DNA from: Cyanobacteria bacterium UBA7694
GTDB lineage: Bacteria; Cyanobacteriota; Sericytochromatia; UBA7694
Length of the DNA stretch: 5,408 bases
Direction: 5' to 3'
NCBI GenBank assembly: GCA_002482705.1
Contig: DLGM01000319.1
Span: 739 to 6,146 of the forward strand
Shown: positions 1 through 5,408 of the stretch, piece by piece
Numbering within the stretch: position 1 is the stretch's first letter
How the letters are laid out: each line of letters starts with the position of its first letter
Translations under genes and position numbers: made by a program
Notes under the pieces: generated by a model
The model's database searches: none
Seen by the model: only the letters and a program-made list of their open reading frames with translations
What the model was told of the DNA's origin: nothing

Positions 1-649
1 CAGCGGTTTTGAGGCCGCTGAAGCTAAAGTCGGCTTCGTTTAACATGCTGCGGGGGAAAGCGAAGGCTTTGGGGTTGCCGGTTTTGGCGAGGGCATCAAT
101 GGCCGGGCCCCCAGGATAACTCAACCCCAGCAGGCGCGCGACCTTGTCAAAGGCCTCCCCAATTGCATCATCCCGCGTTTGTCCGACCAAATGATAATCC
201 CCGTGACCACGCATTTCAATCAGTTGGGTGTGCCCCCCAGAAACCAGGAGTACGAGCAGCGGCAGCGGGATCTCTTCGTTAAAGGCGAGAAAATTGGCGT
301 ACACGTGTCCTTCTAGGTGGTTGACGCCGATCAGGGGGCGATCGAGTAACCATGACAGGGTGCGTGCGGCGGTATAACCCACTAACAGTGCCCCTTGCAA
401 CCCAGGGCCATGGGTGACGGCAATCGCGTCAATATCGCTCCAGGTGGCATGGCCTTCTGTCAGCGCCTGTTCGATCAGGGGGGTAATCGCTTCTACGTGA
501 GAGCGAGAGGCCAGCTCTGGCACCACGCCACCCCACTGGCGGTGCAGGTCAATTTGTGATGCCACTTGGTTGGCGCGAATGTGTTTACCGTCTTCGACCA
601 GGGCCACAGCCGTTTCATCACAGCTGGATTCGATACCGAGAATGAGCAC
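1..649 (-). CDS. tsaD: TsaD/Kae1/YgjD: tRNA N6-adenosine threonylcarbamoyltransferase, 3' end beyond window
   Basis: This is the first 216 codons of a protein that is usually 330-350 residues; the rest lies off the left edge. TsaD transfers the threonylcarbamoyl group from TC-AMP to A37 of ANN-decoding tRNAs in the cytoplasm, working with TsaB and TsaE. The sequence shows the ASKHA-fold N-terminus GIESSCDETAVAL (residues 5-17), the metal-binding HLEGH motif with His111 and His115 (the same numbering as in E. coli), VSGGHTQL (136-143), and the Kae1 signature EAFDKVARLLGLSYPGGPA (165-183). GTG at 649 is chosen because it gives the family-typical N-terminus and has GGAGA 11 nt upstream. In-frame ATG codons at 670 and 667 would add 6-7 residues and overlap motA by 17-20 bp, but no clear ribosome binding site precedes them. 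The gene follows motA on the same strand and is probably co-transcribed with it. Identity is certain; only the start is open. Confidence 0.97.
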   Translation of the reverse strand, partial: MLILGIESSCDETAVALVEDGKHIRANQVASQIDLHRQWGGVVPELASRSHVEAITPLIEQALTEGHATWSDIDAIAVTHGPGLQGALLVGYTAARTLSWLLDRPLIGVNHLEGHVYANFLAFNEEIPLPLLVLLVSGGHTQLIEMRGHGDYHLVGQTRDDAIGEAFDKVARLLGLSYPGGPAIDALAKTGNPKAFAFPRSMLNEADFSFSGLKTA

Positions 650-650
650 G

Positions 651-1691
651 TTAAGAGGGGTCTCCATCATTGGAGAGTTTGCGCAGCACCCGGATGCCTT
701 TGTTTTTGGGGGGGTCTTCGACCGGAACGGGCAAGTGTGATGGGCCGGGCTCTTCGGGGGGGGGAGCCGCTTTTTTGTTTTTGCGTGGCCGTTCAGCCGG
801 AGGTTCATCGGTGGCCTGATTGAGGGTTTGGCGGAAGGATGAACGCGGAGCCGGATTTGTGGGCGCCGCAGTAGTGGACCTTTGGCGCTGATTGAGGCGT
901 GAATAACGCTGAGCCGGTGCCAAAAAGGCATTCAGGACACCTTCGACATAAATGGCGTGGTGACGGGCCTGTAAGAGCAATACGGCTGTCAGCATCAGTT
1001 CGAGGTCGCGCAGGTTGTGTTGGCGGCGGGTTTCGACCATCTCTGCCAGCGGATAAAAGACCCAGTGCGCCAGGAGCAGGCCATAAATGGCGCTGGCCAG
1101 GGCACCGGTCACCCCTGTGGCCGCTTCTGCCGGAGCCGAGGCCATGGCGGCAAAACCAATCAGTGCTCCGATCATGCCAAAGGCCGGGGCATAATTCCCG
1201 AGCGTCCGCAGCGTGCGCACCTGATCACTTTCCCGGCGCATACGGGCGGCAATGCTGGTTTCGAGGGTTTCGCGCAGCATGGCGTCGGTGTAACCATTGG
1301 CAATCAGGTTGGCTCCGTCTTGCAAAAAGGGATGAGACAGGCGTCCACGTTCATTCTCAAGGATGCGCTTGGCCTCTTCGCCGCTGTCAGCGTCACGCAG
1401 TTGCCCGGCCAAGGTGACACATTCGTTGATCAACTGGTCAGGATCGGGGTGGTTCCGGCCACTGACAATCACCCACAGGCTGTGCACCAATTGGCCCAGT
1501 TCGCGGGTGGGATACGTCAACAGGGCTGCGGCCAGCGTTCCGCCCACAACAATGCCCAAACCACTGGGGTTGATCAGGGCTTGGGCGGGGCCTGGTGCGG
1601 CACTCGCCCCCCAAGCGACCAGCGTCACGCCAAAGAGCGCCACGCCGAGGCGGACAGTCAAAGTCATGAGGGTTTCAACAGGTGTTTGCAT
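651..1691 (-). CDS. motA: MotA/TolQ/ExbB-family proton channel, most like flagellar stator MotA, with long C-terminal tail
   Basis: This 346-residue inner-membrane protein resembles MotA/PomA, the stator subunit that with MotB conducts ions to drive the flagellar motor. Four hydrophobic segments have the MotA layout: about 12-29, 44-60, a cytoplasmic loop of about 105 residues, then 167-186 and 195-215. Family landmarks are GLGIVVGGTLAAALLTYP (44-61), HPFLQDGANLIANGY (120-134) and the TM3 signature YAPAFGMIGALIGF (167-180) with its conserved proline. TM4 is followed by the FYPLAE segment (212-217), which holds the second conserved proline. From about residue 265 the protein runs into a Pro/Lys/Glu-rich, probably disordered tail of about 80 residues, so it exceeds the usual 250-295. 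ATG 1691 is the only sensible start because TAA lies in frame 15 nt upstream. Its best AGGAG sits 17 nt away, which is far, with a weak GAGA closer. No motB follows; tsaD does. A TolQ/ExbB-like role remains possible, but the double-glycine TM2 and the loop favour MotA. Confidence 0.88.
   Translation of the reverse strand: MQTPVETLMTLTVRLGVALFGVTLVAWGASAAPGPAQALINPSGLGIVVGGTLAAALLTYPTRELGQLVHSLWVIVSGRNHPDPDQLINECVTLAGQLRDADSGEEAKRILENERGRLSHPFLQDGANLIANGYTDAMLRETLETSIAARMRRESDQVRTLRTLGNYAPAFGMIGALIGFAAMASAPAEAATGVTGALASAIYGLLLAHWVFYPLAEMVETRRQHNLRDLELMLTAVLLLQARHHAIYVEGVLNAFLAPAQRYSRLNQRQRSTTAAPTNPAPRSSFRQTLNQATDEPPAERPRKNKKAAPPPEEPGPSHLPVPVEDPPKNKGIRVLRKLSNDGDPS
708..776. repeat. Cluster of homopolymer tracts within the motA tail
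   Basis: Read on the plus strand, this stretch holds G7 (708-714), G9 (756-764) and T6 (771-776). On the coding strand these are poly-C and poly-A runs within the Pro- and Lys-rich tail codons. The tracts are prone to slippage in replication and to length errors in sequencing, so the reading frame of the last 30-45 codons of motA is less certain than the rest. Confidence 0.8.
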
Positions 1692-1756
1692 TGTCTCTAT
1701 TACTTACTCTCCTGTATTATATCCACAAACCTTGCAAAGCGCGAAAAAGATTTACT
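1692..1756. promoter_or_regulatory. Divergent promoter region between motA and the DUF3326 gene
   Basis: This 65-bp gap is the only non-coding stretch between the divergent genes and is visibly AT-richer than its flanks. On the minus strand a perfect TATAAT lies at 1721-1716, preceded by TG four bases upstream but without a good -35 box. It would start the motA transcript near 1709, leaving a leader of only about 18 nt. On the plus strand TATTAT (1715-1720) with TTGTCT (1691-1696) at an 18-bp spacing is a plausible weak promoter for the DUF3326 gene. The two -10 elements overlap, so the promoters could compete. Assignments are by eye from sigma-70 consensus. Confidence 0.5.
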
Positions 1757-2431
1757 ATGTTCCGAATCGCCTGTATTGTGCCCACAGGAGTGGGTGCCGC
1801 CGTAGGAGGATATGCCGGAGACGCGGGGCTGGTCGTCGCCTATCTGGCCCAAATTGCCGATGAAGTGATCACCCATCCGAATGTGGTCAACGCGGCCTGT
1901 TTTAATGTTTTGCCCGCCAATGCCCTGTATGTCGAGGGGCACTGGCTGGATCGTTTTTTACTGGGCGAAATCGGTTTTCGGCGCGTACGCGCCAATCGGA
2001 TTGGTTTAGCCATTGATCGCACCTGTGCCCCCTGGTGGCCCGTAATCCAAAATGCAGTGAATGCAACCCTCGTCAGCACAGGCGTTCAGGTCGTGGCCCA
2101 TGCCTGGACCGATACCCCCCTGAACCTATCGCTCCAGGCCAATGCCCATGGGTGGGGCGGACAGGTGGACGGAGTCGAACAATTGCTTGCCGCTGCGCAG
2201 CACTGTTTGGCCCAAGGGGCGGATGCCATTGCCGCTCTGGCTTGGATGGATGTGTTGGCTCCCGGTGAAGGGGATGCCTATTTACAAGGGCAGGGGGCTG
2301 ATCCGATCGGGGCTTTAGAGGCGGTCATTTCCCATTATTTGGCGGATGCCCTGGGGGTGCCCGTGGCCCATTCTCCGATTTTTGCCCCGGAAGTGGTCAG
2401 CCAGCCGCTTGACCCGCGTGTGTGTCGATAA
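1757..2431 (+). CDS. DUF3326 family protein, C-terminally truncated
   Basis: The 224-residue product follows DUF3326 proteins from its first residues: CIVPTGVGAAVGGYAGDAG (6-24), ITHPNVVNAA (38-47), NALYVEGHWLDRF (55-67), RIGLAIDR (81-88), GADAIAALA (154-162), GQGADPIGALEAVISHYL (178-195) and VPVAHSP (201-207). The function of DUF3326 is not established, and I do not assign one. As I recall the family, members run to roughly 340-350 residues, with a conserved block after PLDP that here would begin near residue 220. Instead the frame ends PLDPRVCR followed by TAA, so about a third of the protein is missing. ATG 1757 is chosen over an in-frame upstream ATG at 1682 because homology begins there and the 1682 start would lie inside motA and the promoter. 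No strong Shine-Dalgarno is visible, only purine-rich GAAAAAGA. The gene is probably a 3'-truncated remnant or half of an assembly chimera. Confidence 0.87.
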   Translation: MFRIACIVPTGVGAAVGGYAGDAGLVVAYLAQIADEVITHPNVVNAACFNVLPANALYVEGHWLDRFLLGEIGFRRVRANRIGLAIDRTCAPWWPVIQNAVNATLVSTGVQVVAHAWTDTPLNLSLQANAHGWGGQVDGVEQLLAAAQHCLAQGADAIAALAWMDVLAPGEGDAYLQGQGADPIGALEAVISHYLADALGVPVAHSPIFAPEVVSQPLDPRVCR

Positions 2432-2435
2432 TATT
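2412..2435. other. Junction between two unlike sequences (rearrangement breakpoint or assembly chimera)
   Basis: DUF3326 similarity ends at about 2420 and the coherent coding of the next gene begins in another frame at about 2427. A short GTGTGTGT run (2417-2424) sits exactly at the join and could provide microhomology. Hand-counted GC falls from 144/240 (60%) in 2161-2400 to 122/240 (51%) in 2461-2700. No inverted repeats, target-site duplication or transposase is visible at the boundary. Confidence 0.65.
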
Positions 2436-4106
2436 GAGTTCCGCAGTGGAACCGACATTTTTATTCCTGGTCAGGGCCTCTGGACCGAGACCGGTTACGC
2501 CAACTCAAATATCCAAACAGGCAGTATTTTTAAGCACACCGTTGGGCCCGGCGCTACAGCAACGGAAGGGCCTACTGATGACCGAATTACACGCCCTAAC
2601 ACCATCACCAGTTCTTTATTCTTCAACCACTACGAAGTGGAAACACGCACCGTTGACTTTAACAATGATGCCCGTCGAGATGCCACAGGCTTTGATGGAA
2701 CAACCCATGATAACCGTGGGCAGTTGTATGTTTATGGTGACATTGAACGATCCACCGCCGTTGATGCCAGCAAGAGCTTTGAGTGGATTGATGAAGATTT
2801 GGATGGCAACCCTCAAAGCATTCTCCGCAACACAGGTAACGTAACCAAGACATTTAACGGTGAGTTTGTCCAAGGCCTCCACAAAATTAACAGCGTCAAC
2901 GGCCAATCTGTGGTTGGAAATGAACAAAAACAAGCGTCGCCTATCATTGGAAACTTTGAGCTGGGTCGTTATGAGGGCATTATGCGCTCTTACGAGATGT
3001 CACGTCACCTCATTCCTTACACCCCCCCCAAGACGCTAGAAGTCAATGCCGCCAATACAGTCCCTACCGACTGGTACCAAGCAGAGATGATCCTCAGCTC
3101 TGCCAACCCAGCTACCGTAAGAGATTCAGGCATCTGGTTCCCCTATGTCGATGACACCATCTACAGCAATGGCAGCACAGGCAGTTACGGTACCGGTAGT
3201 GAAAGAATGGTGGTTCAAGCCCGCAATACCTTTAACCTTAAACGTGAAGACTTTTTACAGCTCGCACCTGTCGCTGATTGGGTAGAGGATGCCACTGGTT
3301 TTTTACGACCCACCTACGAGAAAAAAGATGTGCCTGTACGTATTACCCTGAATGGAGTATATAATCCCGCTGGGGATCCCAGTGCACAACCCAAAATCTT
3401 TGTGAACGGCATTAATATCTTTGAAGATCCTTATTTCAGCACCAACGGCATTGCAAATGCGGTGTTGGTCTCAGCAACGGGCCCCGGAGCTGATGATGCA
3501 TCCAATATGGTCTACGAAGTCAACTTGGCCCCTTACCTAAGAGAAGGTATCAACACCATTGCCATTCAAGCTGGGGACACGGTAGGTAGCGATGAAGGTA
3601 TCAGCGTAACGGCTCTCAGTACCATGTCGACAGAAGACAGTGGCGGTGGCCCGGTCACCCTGACCGCAGATGCTCAAACCGTAAACCTAGTACAGGACGT
3701 GGTTGCCACGGGTTATGGCGACATGGGCGCAGTTGTGTACAACAACCAATTGATCCGCCCCAATACGGTGCGTGTACAAAGCCGTTGGCAAACGCGTATT
3801 GTCCCATCTACCACCTTGGATGACAATAATTCAAACCTGTTGCGCGCATCTAGCTCTCCCGAACAAACGGGTTCTGCGGCAAAAACAGCCAATAGTTTCT
3901 TAGAGCTCATTATCGATGCCATGAATCAGCGCAAATACCGTGACATCTTTAAGCTCGGATTATTGAGCAACCTCAATAAAATGGCGATTCAAGGCCAGGC
4001 CAACGTACCTACGGGTGCAAGCCTGCAAGGTAATGTGTCAGTTTATTTTGATACCAATAGCCAGCGCTTGGTTGTTAACCAGGACAAATTAGTGGGTAAA
4101 TCATAA
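2418..4106 (+). CDS. Large cysteine-free, beta-rich protein of unknown function, probably missing its 5' end
   Basis: I do not recognise this protein as a named family. Counted from GTG 2418 it has 562 residues. The frame stays open back to ATG 2346, but those extra codons are an out-of-frame reading of the DUF3326 gene. Neither start has a ribosome binding site or a signal peptide, so the true N-terminus is probably lost. After the junction there is no cysteine, and Asn, Thr, Ser, Asp and Gly dominate, as in exported or surface proteins. Residues 125-130 read DEDLDG, a DxDxDG calcium-loop type motif, and an earlier DFNNDARRD (about 80-88) is similar in flavour. Residues about 305-402 look like a jelly-roll sugar-binding module: KIFVNGINIFEDPYF, then YEVNLAPYLREGINTIAIQ, as in the N-terminal domain of family 2 glycoside hydrolases. 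The last 70 residues include a helix (SFLELIIDAMNQRKYRDIF) and a Gln/Asn/Val-rich end. It lies 26 nt before the next gene and is probably in its operon. The fold suggestion is weak inference. Confidence 0.75.
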   Translation: MCVDNIEFRSGTDIFIPGQGLWTETGYANSNIQTGSIFKHTVGPGATATEGPTDDRITRPNTITSSLFFNHYEVETRTVDFNNDARRDATGFDGTTHDNRGQLYVYGDIERSTAVDASKSFEWIDEDLDGNPQSILRNTGNVTKTFNGEFVQGLHKINSVNGQSVVGNEQKQASPIIGNFELGRYEGIMRSYEMSRHLIPYTPPKTLEVNAANTVPTDWYQAEMILSSANPATVRDSGIWFPYVDDTIYSNGSTGSYGTGSERMVVQARNTFNLKREDFLQLAPVADWVEDATGFLRPTYEKKDVPVRITLNGVYNPAGDPSAQPKIFVNGINIFEDPYFSTNGIANAVLVSATGPGADDASNMVYEVNLAPYLREGINTIAIQAGDTVGSDEGISVTALSTMSTEDSGGGPVTLTADAQTVNLVQDVVATGYGDMGAVVYNNQLIRPNTVRVQSRWQTRIVPSTTLDDNNSNLLRASSSPEQTGSAAKTANSFLELIIDAMNQRKYRDIFKLGLLSNLNKMAIQGQANVPTGASLQGNVSVYFDTNSQRLVVNQDKLVGKS

Positions 4107-4120
4107 TTAGGGACATCAAT

Positions 4121-4126
4121 AGGAGG
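4121..4126 (+). promoter_or_regulatory. Strong Shine-Dalgarno AGGAGG for the small helical gene
   Basis: A full AGGAGG lies 6 nt before ATG 4133 in the 26-nt gap after the preceding stop codon. It is the best ribosome binding site in the window, fixes that start, and suggests the small protein is translated strongly relative to its neighbours. Confidence 0.85.
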
Positions 4127-4132
4127 ATCACA

Positions 4133-4654
4133 ATGATCGATTTAGAAGCAGTGAACAGTATCTTACAAGCGACCCAGTCTTTGGCCAAGGCCCAGCAAAA
4201 TGCCAACCAAGTCAATCAGACCCAGGCAGCACCTCCAGCAAGTGCCGCTCCAGCAGATACCGATCCGGCCACCAGCCAGCTCTTTGCGCAACTGGGCGAA
4301 GTGTTAAACAATGCCACCAGCAGCCAAGCAGCCTCCGCGAACGGTGCCAACTCTGAAGTGCTTAAACGGGCCGCTCTGCTGTCCGCTCAGGTCAAAGCCT
4401 TGATTGCAAAAGCGGATCAACTTGAGGCTGAACTCAATCTGTCTCCCACCCCAGACACCGTCTCCATTGATGAACTTTTTGCCGAGTTCAACGAAATTCT
4501 TGAGCTTTTAGGGCAAGAAATGAAAGCCATTAAAGACAAGGTTGCCGAGAAAAAACAGGCGGGGGAAATGAAGCTGGAACAAAAGCCCACAGCCATGAAA
4601 CCCGGTGAAAATGTGGGTGACCCTTCTTTCAACACAACCCTCAGCGTTACCTAA
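4133..4654 (+). CDS. Small Ala/Gln-rich helical (coiled-coil) protein of unknown function
   Basis: No family is recognised in this 173-residue, cysteine-free protein. The N-terminal part (1-30) is a Gln/Asn/Ala-rich amphipathic helix, followed by an Ala/Pro linker (31-48). A second helical stretch lies at 49-62, and an Ala/Ser/Asn-rich spacer follows. A likely coiled coil (75-103, LKRAALLSAQVKALIAKADQ onward) leads through SPTPDTVS to another acidic helix (111-142, DELFAEFNEILELLGQEMK) and a Lys-rich, probably disordered tail. There is no signal peptide or membrane segment, so it is most likely cytoplasmic or secreted by a non-Sec route. The start is fixed by AGGAGG 6 nt upstream. It sits 26 nt after the large beta-rich gene and 7 nt before the TPR gene, so all three are probably one transcript. 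The helix-linker-helix layout would suit a chaperone, adaptor or structural subunit, but that is guesswork; only the coding status is firm. Confidence 0.85.
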   Translation: MIDLEAVNSILQATQSLAKAQQNANQVNQTQAAPPASAAPADTDPATSQLFAQLGEVLNNATSSQAASANGANSEVLKRAALLSAQVKALIAKADQLEAELNLSPTPDTVSIDELFAEFNEILELLGQEMKAIKDKVAEKKQAGEMKLEQKPTAMKPGENVGDPSFNTTLSVT

Positions 4655-4661
4655 AAGCACT

Positions 4662-5408
4662 ATGGGCATCAAAGAACTCGAAGCCAAAATTCAGGCGGGA
4701 GTTGCGGCCCTTAGGGACAACCAGATCGAGCAGGCGGAACAATTGTTCCGCCAAGCTCTTGAAATGGAGCCCACTTCGGCCTCAGCTTACTGTAATCTTG
4801 GCATGATTGAACTCCTCAGACAAAGCCCGCAAAAAGCGATTCCGCTTTTAGCCAAAGCGGTTCAGTACGATGATCGTCTCTTTCATGGTTATCTCAATTT
4901 GGGAAGCGCTCATTTTATGCTTTCCGATCTCGCCATGGCTGAGCAAAGTTATACCAAGGCAGCCCAGCTCGAACCCCAAAATATTGATGTACACCTTAAT
5001 TTAGGGGTATTGTATGGGCAAGCAGGTCAGCTAGAAAAAGCACGTCAAGCTTTTGAACGCGTTCTCAAGCTAAATGGCCACTTTTTCCAAGCCCTCTTCC
5101 TGCTCAGCTCTGTCTACCTAGAAACAGGAGATCATTACCCTGCTCTAGCAAACGTTCTAGGAGCCCTCCGCCTAGAATCTCGACACATCGAGTCACGGAT
5201 CTTACTGGCTGAGATCTATCGTCGTATGGGGCGTTATGATGCCGCGGAAGTCGAACTGAAACAACTGCTCGAAGACATTCCCGATCTCCAAACGCCTCTC
5301 GTGCGCCTCGGCATTATTTACGTTGAGACCGATCGCCACAATGAGGCACTCGCACTCTTTGAACAAGCGATTACGCAGGGAGTTGAAACCTTACAGGTCT
5401 ACGAACTC
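4662..5408 (+). CDS. Tetratricopeptide repeat (TPR) protein, 3' end beyond window
   Basis: An open frame of 249 codons runs off the right edge. It consists almost entirely of seven TPR units of exactly 34 residues, starting at residues 6, 40, 74, 108, 142, 176 and 210. Consensus positions are well kept: Gly/Ala at position 8 (G13, G47, G81, G115, A183, G217), Ala at position 20 (A25, A59, A93, A127, A161, A195, A229), and Pro at position 32 in several repeats (P37, P105, P207). TPR arrays form superhelical scaffolds that bind peptides or partner proteins. No catalytic domain, signal peptide or membrane segment is seen in the part present, so the protein looks cytoplasmic. ATG 4662 follows the previous stop by 7 nt and has no clear Shine-Dalgarno, which suggests translational coupling to the small helical gene. 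It may serve as chaperone or assembly factor for the two upstream products, but a C-terminal domain outside the window could change this. Confidence 0.93.
   Translation, partial: MGIKELEAKIQAGVAALRDNQIEQAEQLFRQALEMEPTSASAYCNLGMIELLRQSPQKAIPLLAKAVQYDDRLFHGYLNLGSAHFMLSDLAMAEQSYTKAAQLEPQNIDVHLNLGVLYGQAGQLEKARQAFERVLKLNGHFFQALFLLSSVYLETGDHYPALANVLGALRLESRHIESRILLAEIYRRMGRYDAAEVELKQLLEDIPDLQTPLVRLGIIYVETDRHNEALALFEQAITQGVETLQVYEL

Noticed and set aside
325..345. Cyanobacterial HIP1 octamer GCGATCGC
   Set aside because: Only a partial match (GCGATCGA) was seen and no full copy was noticed, so it does not support placement within true cyanobacteria.
1682..1756. Upstream ATG (1682) as start of the DUF3326 gene
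   Set aside because: The added 25 residues have no family similarity, overlap the motA start and cross the promoter. Similarity begins exactly at ATG 1757.
899..1863. Several plus-strand open frames lying over motA and the promoter region
   Set aside because: They are antisense or out-of-frame to a gene with clear family motifs, have atypical Cys/Trp/Arg-rich composition and lack ribosome binding sites.
2346..2417. ATG 2346 as genuine start of the large unknown protein
   Set aside because: The first 24 codons are an alternate frame of well-conserved DUF3326 coding sequence, and no ribosome binding site precedes the ATG.
1757..2431. A single-base frameshift that would restore the DUF3326 C-terminus
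   Set aside because: None of the three frames after 2431 shows the expected DUF3326 C-terminal block; the downstream coding is an unrelated protein in a different composition.
2346..4106. Large ORF as a phage tail or transposon protein
   Set aside because: No recognisable phage or transposase motif is present, and no mobile-element genes, terminal repeats or integration site are visible nearby.

Overview
The window reads as bacterial chromosome, made of two unlike halves that meet near position 2420. The best guess for the organism is a flagellated, non-photosynthetic relative of the cyanobacteria (Sericytochromatia or Vampirovibrionia type). The reason is that DUF3326 proteins are, as far as I recall, most familiar from cyanobacteria, while the flagellar-motor stator gene motA fits a motile cell. 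This is a low-confidence inference. No phage, transposase, CRISPR, rRNA or tRNA signature was seen.

Left half (1-2430, GC-rich, about 60% by hand count over 2161-2400). On the minus strand, motA (1691-651) overlaps or abuts tsaD (starting near 649 and running off the left edge). TsaD is the tRNA t6A37 modification enzyme. A 65-bp divergent promoter region (1692-1756) separates motA from a plus-strand DUF3326 gene (1757-2431). That gene follows its family closely from the first residue and then stops abruptly at about two-thirds of the usual length.

Right half (from about 2420, about 51% GC over 2461-2700). Three plus-strand genes lie close together. The first is a long, cysteine-free, beta-rich protein of unknown function that lacks a credible start. 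The second is a small Ala/Gln-rich helical protein with an excellent ribosome binding site. The third is a TPR protein with seven regular 34-residue repeats that runs off the right edge. The tight spacing suggests one operon, possibly making a surface-associated protein with helical and TPR partners, but the function is unknown.

The most notable observation is the junction itself. The DUF3326 gene loses its 3' end exactly where the large unknown ORF begins without start, RBS or signal peptide, and base composition changes at the same place. This means either a real rearrangement or a chimeric assembly. The second most notable is the unknown three-gene cluster, followed by the solitary motA with a long Pro/Lys-rich tail encoded across homopolymer tracts.
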